Shown: piece after piece, positions 7,342-15,219 of the stretch
Numbering within the stretch: position 1 is the stretch's first letter
Layout of the letters: each line of letters starts with the position of its first letter
Assembly: GCA_024277695.1 (NCBI GenBank)
Contig: JAJRUR010000114.1
Location: 1-17,935, forward strand
Source: Bacteroidota bacterium
GTDB lineage: Bacteria; Bacteroidota; Bacteroidia; Chitinophagales; Saprospiraceae
DNA length: 17,935 bases
Direction of reading: 5' to 3'
The notes under the pieces: generated by a model
What the model was told of the DNA's origin: nothing
Databases searched by the model: none
What the model saw: the letters and a program-made list of their open reading frames with translations, nothing else
Position numbers and translations under genes: made by a program

Positions 7342-7349
7342 TATATTTG
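7342..7349 (+). promoter_or_regulatory. -7 element of the tRNA promoter (TATATTTG)
   Basis: A perfect TAnnTTTG followed by C lies 22 bases before the mature tRNA 5' end, the placement expected for a tRNA promoter with a short 5' leader. No clear -33 TTG is seen 19-20 bases upstream. Confidence 0.55.
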
Positions 7350-7371
7350 CAGTCCAAAAACCCTACTATTA

Positions 7372-7445
7372 GGTCCCATAGCTCAGTTGGTTAGAGCACC
7401 TGACTCATAATCAGGTGGTCCCAGGTTCAAGTCCTGGTGGGACCA
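7372..7445 (+). tRNA. tRNA with CAU anticodon (Met or lysidine-type Ile)
   Basis: The full cloverleaf can be drawn: acceptor GGTCCCA/TGGGACC, D stem GCTC/GAGC, anticodon stem CCTGA/TCAGG with loop CTCATAA, T stem CCAGG/CCTGG with loop TTCAAGT, and discriminator A7445. The anticodon CAT is at 7406-7408. CCA is not encoded. It is not an initiator, because the 1-72 pair is intact and the anticodon stem lacks the three G-C pairs. The anticodon loop occurs in both elongator Met and tRNA-Ile2. C4-G69, C5-G68 and the TGGTC variable loop resemble E. coli tRNA-Ile2, the TilS substrate, so Ile2 is possible. Sequence alone does not settle it here. Confidence 0.95.
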
Positions 7446-7607
7446 CTACTCCTAAGGATCAGTCCCCCTTATTCCGTACTGTTCCATGGGAGAATGTCCC
7501 CCTCCGGATGGAAGATGCCCAATCAGCCAAAACGAATTTGTCCGCCCTACTGGAGCATGAAATCGACCCCATGTCGGATAAGAAATTTTTACGACCTTTG
7601 TCGCACT

Positions 7608-9728
7608 ATGAGCAGATACACATCCGCACAAGAAAGAGTTTATAGTGAGCAAACAATTCATTGGTTGCAATTGGAAAGTATTCCGACCAAAGCATCTATC
7701 GACCAACTTCGGGATCTCATCAGATATCACGAATGGAAATACTACATCAAGAACAATCCGGTCATCAGTGACTACGAATATGATCGCTTGTTTGACCTTC
7801 TCAAATCCTTGGAGGCTAAGTATCCGGACACAATACACGCAGACAGCCCCACACAGCGAGTAGCTTCTGACCGTATTTCGACCTTCCGGTCGGTAGAGCA
7901 CTTGGTACCCATGCTTTCACTAGCCAATTCTTATAATGCTGAGGACCTTAATGATTTTGATGATCAAGTCCGCAAATTGTGCTTGATCCAAGCCCAAGTA
8001 CCTATCGAATACATCGTAGAGCCCAAATTTGATGGCGGATCTGTAGCCCTCGTTTATCAACAAAACCATCTTATACGTGCTGCTACTCGAGGTGATGGCA
8101 TCTATGGAGATGATATTTCTCAAAATATCAAAACCATCAATTCTGTCCCTTTGTCTGCCAAGTTTGCCGAGCATGGTATCCATCGTGCGGAATTGCGCGG
8201 AGAAGCACTCATAAGAAAAGATCGGTTTTTGAAAATCAATGAAGAGCGAAAAAGTAAAGGGGAAGAGCCTTTTGCCAATGCGCGAAATGCTGCTACCGGT
8301 GCTCTACGTATGAAAGACCCCAAAGAGACAGCACAACGAGGACTGGATCTTTTTGTCTACCAGATGGGACTGGCAGAGGATGATCAAGCCCAAAATATTT
8401 TAGATAGTTTTGATACACATCAGGCCACGATCAGTCTATTGGCAGATTTGGGATTCAAAATTCCCCAAAAAGAAATAAAATTGTGTACAGGTATAGAGCA
8501 AGTCATCGATTTCTGTAAAGCTTGGGAAGAAAAACGTGATAGCTATGACTACGAAATAGATGGGATGGTGATCAAAGTCAATCGAATAGACTATCAAAAA
8601 AAATGTGGATCAACTTCCCACCATCCGCGATGGGCAATAGCATACAAGTTTAAGGCCAAACAGGCTACCACTACACTCCAAAATGTCCGGTACCAAATCG
8701 GAAAAATCGGATCCGTCACTCCAGTAGCCAAAGTGGAGCCCGTACATCTAGCCGGTGTGACCGTCAGCTCCATATCACTTCACAACGAAGATTTTATTCG
8801 CTCCAAGGACTTACGCATCGGAGATCGAGTGCTTATAGAGCGTGCAGGTGATGTAATACCCTATATCGTCAAGGCTTTTCCCGAATTTCGTACCGGTGAT
8901 GAACATCTGATAGAGTTTCCTACGCACTGTCCTGAATGCAATACACCCCTCGTCCAAGATCTCGGTGAAGCTGCTTGGCGCTGTCCCAATCATCTTTGCC
9001 CCGCACAGATCATCCAAAGAATGGTATTCCATATCTCCAAACATGCTATGGATATCGACGGAATAGGTAGATCTACCATTGAGCGCTTTTATGCTCTAGG
9101 CTGGCTTAGAGATCTTTCAGATATATATGATTTGGACTACAAAAGAATAGCCCAACTCGAAGGCTTCGGCCCACAATCTGCTCACAATCTCCGACTCGGC
9201 ATAGAAAAGGCCAAACAAAAGCCGCTCCACAGGCTACTTCACAGTCTGAGCATCCATCATTTGGGAAGGCGATCTTCCAAACTCATAGCCCGAGAAGTCA
9301 ATTATATCTTTGATCTCCAACATTGGACTTTGGATCAGTTGGAGTCCATCAAAGACATAGGACCTATCCTAGCTCGCAATATTATGGAGTGGTTTGGCAA
9401 GGAAGAAAATATTCAAATGCTGCGTCGAATGGAGTCCTTAGGTGTCAATATGCGCCAAACCCCCGAAGACCTTCCACCCAAAATAGCTGAAGATGCTCCC
9501 TTACGCGGTAAAACTATCCTCTTTACTGGAAAACTCCTCAGACTCAATAGAAATGAAGCCAAAACAATGGCAGAACGAGCCGGAGCCAAAAACATATCAT
9601 CGGTCAGTTCCAATCTGGATATACTCGTAGTCGGTGAAAAAGCCGGATCCAAACTCAATAAAGCAAAGGCAATCGGCAGCGTACGTATCATCAGCGAAGA
9701 TGAATTTATCCGCTTAATTGGAAAATAA
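7608..9728 (+). CDS. ligA: NAD-dependent DNA ligase
   Basis: A 706-residue ligase that seals nicks in replication and repair, with NAD as adenylate donor. The frame stays open back to 7437, inside the tRNA gene, so that upstream part is not coding. The ATG at 7608 (MSRYTSAQ) gives the usual N-terminal length. Domains in order: Ia NAD-binding (LIRYHEWKYY, NPVISDYEYD, about 35-60); adenylation domain with EPKFDGGSVAL and nucleophile K140; ARNAATGALR; IDGMVIKVN; OB fold (about 352-430); Cys4 zinc finger C441, C444, C459, C464; helix-hairpin-helix region (about 475-600); BRCT (about 632-706). The motif KFDGGS replaces the commoner KIDGLA. It is slightly longer than E. coli LigA (671). A 162-base gap separates it from the tRNA. 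Confidence 0.96.
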   Translation: MSRYTSAQERVYSEQTIHWLQLESIPTKASIDQLRDLIRYHEWKYYIKNNPVISDYEYDRLFDLLKSLEAKYPDTIHADSPTQRVASDRISTFRSVEHLVPMLSLANSYNAEDLNDFDDQVRKLCLIQAQVPIEYIVEPKFDGGSVALVYQQNHLIRAATRGDGIYGDDISQNIKTINSVPLSAKFAEHGIHRAELRGEALIRKDRFLKINEERKSKGEEPFANARNAATGALRMKDPKETAQRGLDLFVYQMGLAEDDQAQNILDSFDTHQATISLLADLGFKIPQKEIKLCTGIEQVIDFCKAWEEKRDSYDYEIDGMVIKVNRIDYQKKCGSTSHHPRWAIAYKFKAKQATTTLQNVRYQIGKIGSVTPVAKVEPVHLAGVTVSSISLHNEDFIRSKDLRIGDRVLIERAGDVIPYIVKAFPEFRTGDEHLIEFPTHCPECNTPLVQDLGEAAWRCPNHLCPAQIIQRMVFHISKHAMDIDGIGRSTIERFYALGWLRDLSDIYDLDYKRIAQLEGFGPQSAHNLRLGIEKAKQKPLHRLLHSLSIHHLGRRSSKLIAREVNYIFDLQHWTLDQLESIKDIGPILARNIMEWFGKEENIQMLRRMESLGVNMRQTPEDLPPKIAEDAPLRGKTILFTGKLLRLNRNEAKTMAERAGAKNISSVSSNLDILVVGEKAGSKLNKAKAIGSVRIISEDEFIRLIGK

Positions 9729-9784
9729 ATGGGGGATGGGTGGATAAGCTCCTAGTATCATAAATGGCAGGATGACAAAATTAT

Positions 9785-9821
9785 AAAGGAGCCGATGTTT
9801 TATAGACATCAGCTCCTTTTT
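9785..9821. terminator. Bidirectional rho-independent terminator
   Basis: AAAGGAGC-c-GATGT (9785-9798) pairs with ACATC-a-GCTCCTTT (9806-9819) around a 7-base loop, with one mismatch, followed by further T. The A-run on the 5' side gives a U-run on the opposite strand. It sits between convergent ligA and the minus-strand OmpH genes and can serve both. Confidence 0.85.
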
Positions 9822-9858
9822 GGGATGTGTATATTTGTATTACCGAAGGATGTCGGTA

Positions 9859-10365
9859 CTATAGTTTGGCTTTTACCAGTGCAGTGATGTCATTGCTCTC
9901 ATCATAGTAGAGCAGCACACCGGAACTCAGGTCCATCACATAGCTGTAACCATTGTCTTTGGCCACATCAGCGATGATCTTATTGACTTTGTCCAAGATA
10001 GGCTGTAGAAGAGTCTGTTCTTTATCAGCTACTTGCTGTGCCATGTTTTGTTCCATTTTAGCAAGATTCTCTTGTTCCTTGGTCAGCTCAGCTTTCTTAA
10101 TCTCTGCCTCTTTGGGCGAAAGATCACCACGCTCATATTCTTTTTGCAAACTTTGGGCTTTGGTCTGAAGAGATTTGATTTGGGCTTCTAGTTTTTTCTT
10201 AAGTTGAGCGGTCAGCGTCTCCAAATTGGTCTTGGCTTGTTTTACTTCCGGCAGATCAGCAAGCAGCTCAGCCGAATTGATATAAGCTATTTTTTGTGCC
10301 TGTGCTCCAAAGCCCAATGTAAGACTGAGCAGCACTACTGATAGGATTTTTGTTATTTTATTCAT
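9859..10365 (-). CDS. OmpH/Skp-family periplasmic chaperone (second of pair)
   Basis: A 168-residue exported protein. The signal peptide MNKITKILSVVLLSLTLGFGAQA is cleaved before QKIAYINSAELL, the usual first strand of Skp/OmpH proteins. Residues 45-125 are a long charged coiled coil (the Skp tentacles), followed by PILDKVNKIIADVAKDNGYSYVMDLSSGVLLYYDESNDIT, the conserved closing strand and helix. Skp-type trimers hold unfolded outer-membrane proteins in the periplasm. The length is close to the family norm. It lies 47 bases after a paralogue on the same strand, and the pair is probably one operon. BamA, which often adjoins such pairs in Bacteroidota, is not visible here. Confidence 0.92.
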   Translation of the reverse strand: MNKITKILSVVLLSLTLGFGAQAQKIAYINSAELLADLPEVKQAKTNLETLTAQLKKKLEAQIKSLQTKAQSLQKEYERGDLSPKEAEIKKAELTKEQENLAKMEQNMAQQVADKEQTLLQPILDKVNKIIADVAKDNGYSYVMDLSSGVLLYYDESNDITALVKAKL

Positions 10366-10412
10366 GCTAAATATCGTTTTCGTTTGATTATTGATCTAAT
10401 AAATTAAAATAG

Positions 10413-10928
10413 TTATTTAATGTTTTTTTTGATTTCGTCCGTCTTGTCATATTTCTCATCTACAAATAATATACCTGTGGCGCTATTCTTGTCCAGAATG
10501 ATATCAATGCTCCGGGTCGTGGCATATTTTTCGATAGCTGCATAGACCTGATCTTGAATCGGGTTGATCAGTTCTTGTCGGCGAGTAAAAAGCTCACCCT
10601 CCGGACCAAATTTTTCGCGTTGAAAATCCCGCGCTTCTTTTTCTGCTTGGATTATGGCATCCTCTCGTTCTTTTCGTTTTTCGTCACTGAGCAATACCTG
10701 ATCGGCTTGATATTTATTGTACATCGTTTTAATGGCATCATATCTAGACTCGACTTCTTTGTTCCAGACTTGGGCCATATCGTCCAGTTTTTGTTGCGCT
10801 TGACGGTAATCGTCCATGCTCTCCAAAATATTATCCACATCGATTACAACGACTTTTTGGGCATGACCCAACTGTACAAAGAAAAATAAACTCAGTAGAG
10901 CGGGTAAAAAAGATCTTTTTATCATCAT
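10413..10928 (-). CDS. OmpH/Skp-family periplasmic chaperone (first of pair)
   Basis: A 171-residue paralogue of the next gene. The signal peptide (about 1-23, ending GHAQ) precedes KVVVIDVDNILESMDDYRQAQ, which matches the AYVNSEYIL-type start of the family. A coiled coil spans about 43-110, and the closing segment is YAAIEKYATTRSIDIILDKNSATGILFVDEKYDKTDEI. It is the more divergent copy: it has an insertion with FGPEGELFTRRQEL, where the family commonly reads FG.EGELFKKRQEL. Two adjacent Met codons make the start 10928 or 10925. A -7 box lies just upstream. The periplasmic chaperone role is by family. Confidence 0.9.
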   Translation of the reverse strand: MMIKRSFLPALLSLFFFVQLGHAQKVVVIDVDNILESMDDYRQAQQKLDDMAQVWNKEVESRYDAIKTMYNKYQADQVLLSDEKRKEREDAIIQAEKEARDFQREKFGPEGELFTRRQELINPIQDQVYAAIEKYATTRSIDIILDKNSATGILFVDEKYDKTDEIKKNIK

Positions 10929-10945
10929 GTTTAATTTTAGTGGTG

Positions 10946-10953
10946 CAAAAATA
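10946..10953 (-). promoter_or_regulatory. -7 element for the OmpH operon (TATTTTTG)
   Basis: On the minus strand TATTTTTG, followed by C, fits TAnnTTTGC and lies 17 bases before the start codon. Transcription would begin near 10939, giving a very short leader. No TTG box is visible at the expected -33 distance. Confidence 0.5.
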
Positions 10954-11176
10954 TAATGTTTTTAGTTCCTTACACTCTTAAGACTGAAAACTTTGCTAAA
11001 GTTTCGCTTGTGCTTGGGCGCCCATGCACTAAAAAGTAGATAACGAATTGATTATGAGATTATTGTAGATATTATAGGCATTTTACTTTAACGGGGGCTT
11101 AACATGTATTTTGTTCTTTTTAACAGCTTTGGCCAAGTAGATTGTGTAAAAATACAAAAAACACTAACTTGCCGGC

Positions 11177-12661
11177 ATGAGTATATTTAGTATAGGGGCC
11201 GAAGAATTAAAACTCTCGGATCTGTTCTTGTTAAAAGAATCCGGTCATCGATTGGAGTTGGCAGAAGCCGCGCGGGATCGCATAGCAAAAAACCATCAAT
11301 ATCTACTTTCTAAGCTTGATGACACGGAGCGAGCATTTTATGGTATCAATACGGGTTTTGGGTCATTTTGTACTACTAAGATCTCCCCTGAACATCTGGC
11401 GCGTCTGCAGTCCAACCTGATCAGATCTCATGCTGCCGGTGCCGGAGAGTGGATTCCTGACCAATTGGTACGCCTGATGCTTGTGCTCAAGGTACAAAAT
11501 TTGAGTCTTGGCTATAGTGGCGTTCGGATCCAACTAGTAGAGGCTTTGATCGCACTCTACAATCAAGATATCCTGCCTATGATACCTGCTCAAGGGTCCT
11601 TGGGAGCCTCCGGTGATTTGGCACCATTGGCTCACATGAGCCTGGCGCTCATCGGCTTGGGAGACGTGCGATATCATGGCCGGCAGATAGATGCGCTAAC
11701 TGCCTTGCGCCAATGTGGGCTACAAGCAATAGCCCTAGGGCCTAAGGAGGGACTGGCGCTGATCAATGGTACACAGTTTTCGACGGCTTATGCTGTATAT
11801 AACTGCTTACAGGCATCTAGACTCACACGGATTGCGGATCATACTTTGGCCATGTCTTTGGAAGCTTTTGACGGGGATGCATCTCCTTTTGCTACAGCTG
11901 TACACAGAGTAAGAGCTCACCCCGGTCAAAGATTTACAGCAAATCGAGTCCGGGAGATATTGGACGGAAGTCCGCAATTTAGGTCGGGCAAAGCCTATGT
12001 CCAAGATCCCTACTCCTTTAGGTGTGCTCCTCAAGTTCATGGTGCCAGCTACGATACTATTCGATACGCTGAAACTGTCATCACTACCGAAATCAATAGT
12101 GTGAGTGACAATCCACTACTCTTTGAGCAAGAAGATCAAATCATCAGCGGGGGTAACTTTCATGCACAGCCGATTGCATTGGTATTGGATTTTATGAGTA
12201 TTGCGATCGCTGAACTGGCTTCAATCTCTGAGAGGAGATGCTTCAAGTTACTGTCCGGTGAGCGTGGCCTCCAACCCAATCTTGCTAACAATCCCGGACT
12301 CGAATCCGGTATGATGATCGCACAGTACACAGCAGCAGCCATCGTATCTCAAAACAAACAACTTTGTACACCGGCGAGTGTGGATAGCATCGTCAGCAGT
12401 GCCGGTCAAGAAGATCATGTGAGCATGGCCGCCAATGCGGCTACTAAATGCTATCGAGTGATGGACAATACACTCACTGTACTAGCTATCGAATTTTTGA
12501 CAGCCTATCAGGCACTCCACATGAAAACGAATTATATCAGTTCGCCGATGATCGAAGAAATTCGAAACCAATTTGCCCGGCACATGCGTCCTTTTGAAGG
12601 TGATGTGATCCTTTCGGACAAATTTGAAACGACACGTAGTTTTTTGGATACGTATTTTTAA
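11177..12661 (+). CDS. hutH: Histidine ammonia-lyase
   Basis: A 494-residue MIO-dependent lyase converting L-histidine to urocanate and ammonia in the cytoplasm. The MIO prosthetic group forms from A144-S145-G146 in GSLGASGDLAPLAHM. Other active-site residues align with Pseudomonas HutH: Y55 in FYGINTGFG, H85 in IRSHAAG, N196 in LINGTQ, Y278 and R281 in QDPYSFR, F327 in NFHAQP, and E411 in SAGQEDHVS. The Ser-His pair S84-H85 is the marker of histidine specificity; tyrosine and phenylalanine lyases differ at these positions. hutU, hutI and a formimino-hydrolase are absent from the window, so either the pathway genes lie elsewhere or the enzyme has another use. It is divergent from the OmpH genes and convergent with the mevalonate operon. 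The 248-base upstream region shows no clear promoter; TAACTTGC at 11166 is imperfect. Confidence 0.92.
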   Translation: MSIFSIGAEELKLSDLFLLKESGHRLELAEAARDRIAKNHQYLLSKLDDTERAFYGINTGFGSFCTTKISPEHLARLQSNLIRSHAAGAGEWIPDQLVRLMLVLKVQNLSLGYSGVRIQLVEALIALYNQDILPMIPAQGSLGASGDLAPLAHMSLALIGLGDVRYHGRQIDALTALRQCGLQAIALGPKEGLALINGTQFSTAYAVYNCLQASRLTRIADHTLAMSLEAFDGDASPFATAVHRVRAHPGQRFTANRVREILDGSPQFRSGKAYVQDPYSFRCAPQVHGASYDTIRYAETVITTEINSVSDNPLLFEQEDQIISGGNFHAQPIALVLDFMSIAIAELASISERRCFKLLSGERGLQPNLANNPGLESGMMIAQYTAAAIVSQNKQLCTPASVDSIVSSAGQEDHVSMAANAATKCYRVMDNTLTVLAIEFLTAYQALHMKTNYISSPMIEEIRNQFARHMRPFEGDVILSDKFETTRSFLDTYF

Positions 12662-12711
12662 GGAAGATCATCTAAGTCTTCGCTGTACCATCTCCATGGA
12701 TGCCTTGAGAT

Positions 12712-14052
12712 CTATAACATCTTATCGCGTAATAAATTCAGATAGTCTCTTACTGCACTAAATGAGACTACTTTGTCTTTAAAATAAACCAAAGTTTGTT
12801 TGATTTCTTTTTCGGTAGCCTCAAACTGTCTAAGAATATTGACGAGGTGCATGCGCATATGTCCTTTTTGGATACCGGTGGTGACCAAAGAACGCAGGGC
12901 AGCAAAATTTTGGGCGAGCCCCACCGATGCGATGATAGACATCAACTGTCGGGCAGAGGGATGTCCGAGGAGCTCGATGGATCGACGAGCGACGGGATGA
13001 ATATTGGTCAATCCGCCTACCGTTCCTACTGCCAAGGGTATCTCCAGCCAAAAACGAAACTGCCCCCCATCAATTGTACATTGGCTTAGACCACGATATT
13101 GGCCATCGCGAGCAGCATAGGCATGGCCACCCGCTTCGATCGCCCTAAAGTCATTGCCCGTAGCTAGTACTACAGCATCTATGCCATTAAATATACCTTT
13201 ATTATGGGTCACTGCACGATATGGATCAATCTGAGCTATCCGTACCGCCTTATAAAATCGCTTTGCAAAATCCTCTGCACTTAACCCTCCCGGATACTTC
13301 CCAAGATCAGATATAGGGCAGCTCACTTCAGACCGAACGATACATTCAGGAGTATAATTGGACAAAATGGACATCACTACTTCGATATCCCCCAAAGTGC
13401 TCCGCACTACATCATTGGTCTTACAAAAACGCACAAAACTACTTGCAAACTGCTCGAGAACAGAATTGATAAAATTTGCTCCCATCGAATCACAGGTCTC
13501 AAATTTGACTCTAAGCTGATAGTAGTCCGGTTCTAATTCTGAAAAATCCAATAACTCGATGTCCAATATTCCACCTCCGCGCTTGTTCATATTGGTAGTA
13601 AGGGCTTTGACCTCCGTCATCAGACTGGCTTTGAGCTGAGCAAATACACTTCTTAATAATTGGACAGATCCCGATGTATAAAAATGTATGTGCCCGATTT
13701 TGACCGTAGAGATGACCTCTGTGCTGAAGCCCCCTCGTTCCATCCAATACTTAGCACTACTCGAGGCGGCTGCTACTACACTACTTTCTTCGATCACCAT
13801 GGGTACAGCAAATGCCCTTTGATCTATTACGAAATTTGGAGCCACACCATAGGGGAGATGAAAATTGCTTATCGTATTTTCGCTGATTTCATCTAAGATC
13901 TTTTGCTTTTCGTCATTGATATGCCAATAGCTCATCAGCTCGTTCATCACAGCTTCCGGCTCTTTAAAAAAATTTTCTACGATCCATTTGATCTTACCTC
14001 TCTTATTGAGTTTAGAAAATCCGGATATTGTCTTATTCTCTTGCTTAGCCAT
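12712..14052 (-). CDS. mvaA: Class II HMG-CoA reductase
   Basis: A 446-residue enzyme interconverting HMG-CoA and mevalonate. The frame extends to 14172, but that part overlaps the isomerase gene; the ATG at 14052 (MAKQENKT) is the natural start. Expected catalytic residues by comparison with P. mevalonii: E88/E89 in VIEESSVVAAAS, K285 in THNKG, D301 in ATGND and H398 in GIQKGHMRMH. CDSMGANFIN (about 188-197) is the HMG-CoA binding loop. The catalytic His lies in the C-terminal flap. Class II enzymes are often named degradative after P. mevalonii, yet the coupling to IPP isomerase argues for isoprenoid synthesis. It overlaps the upstream isomerase gene by 8 bases and is presumably translated by coupling. 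Confidence 0.93.
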   Translation of the reverse strand: MAKQENKTISGFSKLNKRGKIKWIVENFFKEPEAVMNELMSYWHINDEKQKILDEISENTISNFHLPYGVAPNFVIDQRAFAVPMVIEESSVVAAASSSAKYWMERGGFSTEVISTVKIGHIHFYTSGSVQLLRSVFAQLKASLMTEVKALTTNMNKRGGGILDIELLDFSELEPDYYQLRVKFETCDSMGANFINSVLEQFASSFVRFCKTNDVVRSTLGDIEVVMSILSNYTPECIVRSEVSCPISDLGKYPGGLSAEDFAKRFYKAVRIAQIDPYRAVTHNKGIFNGIDAVVLATGNDFRAIEAGGHAYAARDGQYRGLSQCTIDGGQFRFWLEIPLAVGTVGGLTNIHPVARRSIELLGHPSARQLMSIIASVGLAQNFAALRSLVTTGIQKGHMRMHLVNILRQFEATEKEIKQTLVYFKDKVVSFSAVRDYLNLLRDKML

Positions 14053-15070
14053 GATGACGAAGACGCAATATTTGGTATGACAAAAGTAATCCTTTTTTTT
14101 GCTCTTCGATATAATCAAAAAGCGCATCTGTCGATTGCATGGCATAATGGAGCAAGGCAGAGGCTTGTCCATAGACTGCCGGAGCTGCTATTTTACGCAT
14201 ATAATAGTATCCTGTCAGATAATCGTTGATCCCTCCGGAAATGATAAATTTATTGCAGAGTGATTTGTTTTTGGCTTTTGCCAATATAGTATTGACCATG
14301 CTGACCATCTGATCGGGAGTATGACCTATATTGGCCAATCCCAGATGATTGTCCATTTGTGGGTTCTGTGCCCTGAGCATCTCCAATTTGGCAAAATTAG
14401 TACCTCCATGTGCCCCAAATTCAATAGCCTCAAGGGGCAATTGCATCAAGGCCTCCAAACTTTTAGGACCAAAGCCTTGACCGACTTCCTTGACTATCAC
14501 CGGCACATCGATCTCTTCTAAGACGCGCTGCAAAGTATCCAATGGTCGCCGGCGGATAAGGTCTCCTTCGGGTTGTAGCCATTCTTGTAGGGGGTTGACA
14601 TGAATTATGAGCCCATCAGCACGTAATCGTTTAATGATTTCGACGACGCGATGCAGCTGTTTGGACGCTATGAGATACTCCATTTGAGCAATCCCAAAAT
14701 TGGTAAAAAATGGAACATCATCGCCCAGTATATCTCGCAGGTCAAAGTCAGCCAAACTTTCCGCACTCTGCAGCAGAGGCCTACAAGACCCAAGCCCGAA
14801 CCCCATCTTGTGATAAGCACATACTTCAGCAAGTCTTCTATTGATCAAAGCTGCTCGATCTGTACCTCCAGTCATACTCGATACCCATATCGGCAACAAC
14901 ATCTGCTTTTTGGCGATCTCCATATGCGGCAGTTGTACTTCTTCAGGAGGCTCAAAAAGAAGCGGTTCATAATCAAATCGAGCATCCACTCCCAAGCCAT
15001 GGGTCTTAAAAGCTAGATCGATATGATCTTTCTTGCGGTCTGTCAATATTTTGCTTGTATCTTTGTCCAC
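14045..15070 (-). CDS. fni: Type 2 isopentenyl-diphosphate isomerase (FMN-dependent)
   Basis: A 341-residue TIM-barrel flavoenzyme that interconverts IPP and DMAPP using reduced FMN and Mg. Signature segments in order: DRKKDHIDLA (11-20, substrate phosphate), SSMTGGT (64-70, FMN), VNPLQEW with Q162 and E163 (acid/base and Mg ligand), VPVIVKEVGQGFG (189-201), GAHGGTNFAKLE, and a late FIISGGIND. The length is normal. It is the first gene of a two-gene mevalonate operon: its stop TAA lies inside ATGGCTAA, where the reductase ATG begins. Kinases and the decarboxylase of the pathway are not in the window. A -7 box almost abuts the start codon. Confidence 0.94.
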   Translation of the reverse strand: MDKDTSKILTDRKKDHIDLAFKTHGLGVDARFDYEPLLFEPPEEVQLPHMEIAKKQMLLPIWVSSMTGGTDRAALINRRLAEVCAYHKMGFGLGSCRPLLQSAESLADFDLRDILGDDVPFFTNFGIAQMEYLIASKQLHRVVEIIKRLRADGLIIHVNPLQEWLQPEGDLIRRRPLDTLQRVLEEIDVPVIVKEVGQGFGPKSLEALMQLPLEAIEFGAHGGTNFAKLEMLRAQNPQMDNHLGLANIGHTPDQMVSMVNTILAKAKNKSLCNKFIISGGINDYLTGYYYMRKIAAPAVYGQASALLHYAMQSTDALFDYIEEQKKGLLLSYQILRLRHHG

Positions 15071-15077
15071 TATATCG

Positions 15078-15085
15078 CAAAGTTA
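15078..15085 (-). promoter_or_regulatory. -7 element for the fni-mvaA operon (TAACTTTG)
   Basis: On the minus strand TAACTTTG followed by C is a perfect TAnnTTTGC. It ends 7 bases before the fni start codon at 15070, so the start of transcription would nearly coincide with the ATG. No -33 TTG is seen at 19-20 bases. Confidence 0.5.
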
Positions 15086-15219
15086 GCTCAATTTTAACAA
15101 TCAGATAACGTACTATATAAAATCATTCTCGTCCATATGGTGTTAGCAATACGTATAATGAGGCATAAGTTATATACATCAAATACTATCAAACCAACTC
15201 AACAACTCAAGCAAGCAAG

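Noticed and set aside
7415..7645. A 76-codon plus-strand frame starting inside the tRNA
   Set aside because: It begins in the tRNA T arm, overlaps the ligA start in another frame and shows no recognisable domain.
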